From contig JAIXMR010000032.1 of the NCBI GenBank assembly GCA_025677835.1, positions 1 to 30,000 of the forward strand: a DNA stretch of 30,000 nt, given 5' to 3'. A program made the translations under genes and the position numbers. Positions within the stretch are counted from its first letter, which is position 1; each line of letters begins with the position of its first letter. The DNA comes from Sporodiniella umbellata (Eukaryota; Mucoromycota; Mucoromycetes; Mucorales; Rhizopodaceae). Below, piece after piece: positions 28,890-30,000 of the stretch. The notes under the pieces are model-generated. The model was given only the letters and a program-made list of their open reading frames with translations, was not told the origin of the DNA and searched no databases.

Positions 28890-30000
28890 ATGCTATTGCT
28901 TCAGCGCTTGAGTATAAACATTCAACAGTCAAAACGTTCTATTTTTTATATTCCATCGAGAGGCATGAAAGCATATATTCAAGTAGTGGGTCAACATACA
29001 CCCGAGGGATTACCCAGCATCGTTTTACATTATGATTCTCAACGCTACATGTTCAATGTCCGAGAAAGTACCCAGCGACTCTGCGTACAAGAGAAAGTCA
29101 AGCTGGCCAAGACCAGTCAGATCTTTTTGACCCAAGTCAATTGGGATTGTTTAGGTGGTTTGACTGGTCTCTTGTTGACTTTGACAGACGCCGGTCTAAA
29201 AAAGATTCACCTACATGGACCCAAAAACCTTACTCATTTCGTTGCTGCCACTCGACGATTTGCTTACAGGTAGAGAGAGATACATGAACCTATGTTTTCT
29301 CAACTATTTTTTTTTTTTGGGGGGGAATACTTGAATAGAACGTCTAGTACTTTGGAGGTAGAAGAGTTAGAAGAGAGTTCGGTATACAAGGACAAAAATT
29401 TGACAATTGAACCTGTGTTTGCTATTCCTTTACACCAAGGAGAAAAGCGACCTTCACCCGAAAGTGAACCTACAGACTCTGAAAAGAGATCGCGATTACC
29501 TCCGGACAGCCCATTTTATCTGAAAGGACCCGAGGCAGCAGCGTATCGAAAACGAGTGGTGAATGGCATGTTTAGTGATCGTCAGTCGACAGCGATCAAT
29601 GCGGATTGTACGCCGCGCGAAGAGTATCCTCTCAAACAGACCGACACCCGTAGTTTAGTGAATCAAGCATTACCACTGTCCAGCCCACATCCAGTAGCGA
29701 TCAGTTATATCTGTCAAGGCACTACCTTGCCCGGCAAATTCAAAAAACAAGCGGCTGTAGACTTGGGCATCCCACCCGGCCCTGTGTATGGACGATTGCA
29801 CAAAGGAGAAACGGTCACGCTGGAGGACGGACGGGTGATCACACAAGAGATGGTCTGTGAGCCGGCCAAGCCCGGACATCGCTTTGTGCTTATCGACTGT
29901 CCCACGCTCAGCCATCTGGACAGCCTGATGCTTCAAGATCGCTTCAAGACGTTACAAAAGGGCGGAGATCAGCCGGCCCATGTCATCTTTCACTTTCTAG
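28890..30000 (+). CDS. TRZ1: Long-form tRNase Z (ELAC2/Trz1), 5' part, truncated by window end
   Basis: Endonuclease that removes 3' trailers from tRNA precursors. Exon 1 is 28890-29269; a 69-nt intron (29270-29338, GTAGAG..AATAG) follows; exon 2 is open from 29339 to the window end. The N-terminal half-domain shows MKAYIQVVG, a Y-MFNVRESTQRLCVQEKVKL-type segment and FLTQVNWDCLGGLTGLLLTL, the degenerate beta-lactamase-like part of long tRNase Z. A Glu/Ser-rich variable linker comes next, then the flexible-arm region PPGPVYGRLHKGETVTLEDG. The catalytic HxHxDH motif is expected beyond position 30000 and is not seen. The first 25 residues (MLLLQRLSINIQQSKRSIFY onwards) are basic and free of acidic residues, like a mitochondrial targeting sequence. 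A second ATG at 28965 would start a form without it. T22 lies shortly upstream of the start. Confidence 0.94.

Overview
The window is nuclear DNA from a filamentous early-diverging fungus, most likely Mucoromycota (Mucorales-like). The evidence is many introns of about 42-83 nt with GT..AG ends and CTGAC/CTAAC-type branch sites, AT-rich spacers packed with long A and T homopolymers and dinucleotide repeats, and housekeeping genes (PRP28, NUS1, long tRNase Z, TCP11, RapGAP) of eukaryotic type. The genus assignment is inference. All exon coordinates were worked out by hand from reading frame, splice-site consensus and remembered family motifs; no alignment was run.

Left part (1-14.8 kb). The first ~4.6 kb is AT-rich and has no gene I can support. 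It is followed by a Sec7-PH ARF exchange factor (+, ~4792-6851), an empty spacer, a nuclear C2HC zinc-finger protein with SP/TP-rich tails (+, 7915-9314), and the spliceosomal DEAD-box helicase PRP28 (-, 9317-12102, nine exons). The last two genes converge with only two bases between their stop codons, and each gene's AATAAA lies inside the other's coding sequence. From 12.8 to 14.0 kb there is a decayed element containing a 126-bp inverted duplication whose arms differ only by transitions.

Right part (14.8-30 kb). Genes are closer together, have more G+C in their exons, and are separated by much longer homopolymers. In order: a secreted/ER Ish1-Msc1-type protein (+), an SLC10A7/RCH1-type membrane transporter with one GC-AG intron (+), a TCP11/SOK1-family protein (+), a tail-anchored coiled-coil protein with a CC1-box-like dynein-adaptor motif (-), the cis-prenyltransferase subunit NUS1 (+), a small unrecognised basic protein (+, 5' end uncertain), a RapGAP-domain protein (-, eight exons), and the 5' part of a long-form tRNase Z (+) that runs off the end of the window.

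The genes do not form a pathway or cluster. Several act on membrane traffic and small GTPases (Sec7-PH, RapGAP, the candidate adaptor) or on ER functions (NUS1, Ish1-like, RCH1-like), but this may be chance. I found no tRNA, rRNA, CRISPR or intact transposon. Of the curiosities, the candidate tail-anchored adaptor, the mirrored 3' ends of the zinc-finger and PRP28 genes, the all-transition inverted repeat and the homopolymer-filled introns most deserve follow-up.
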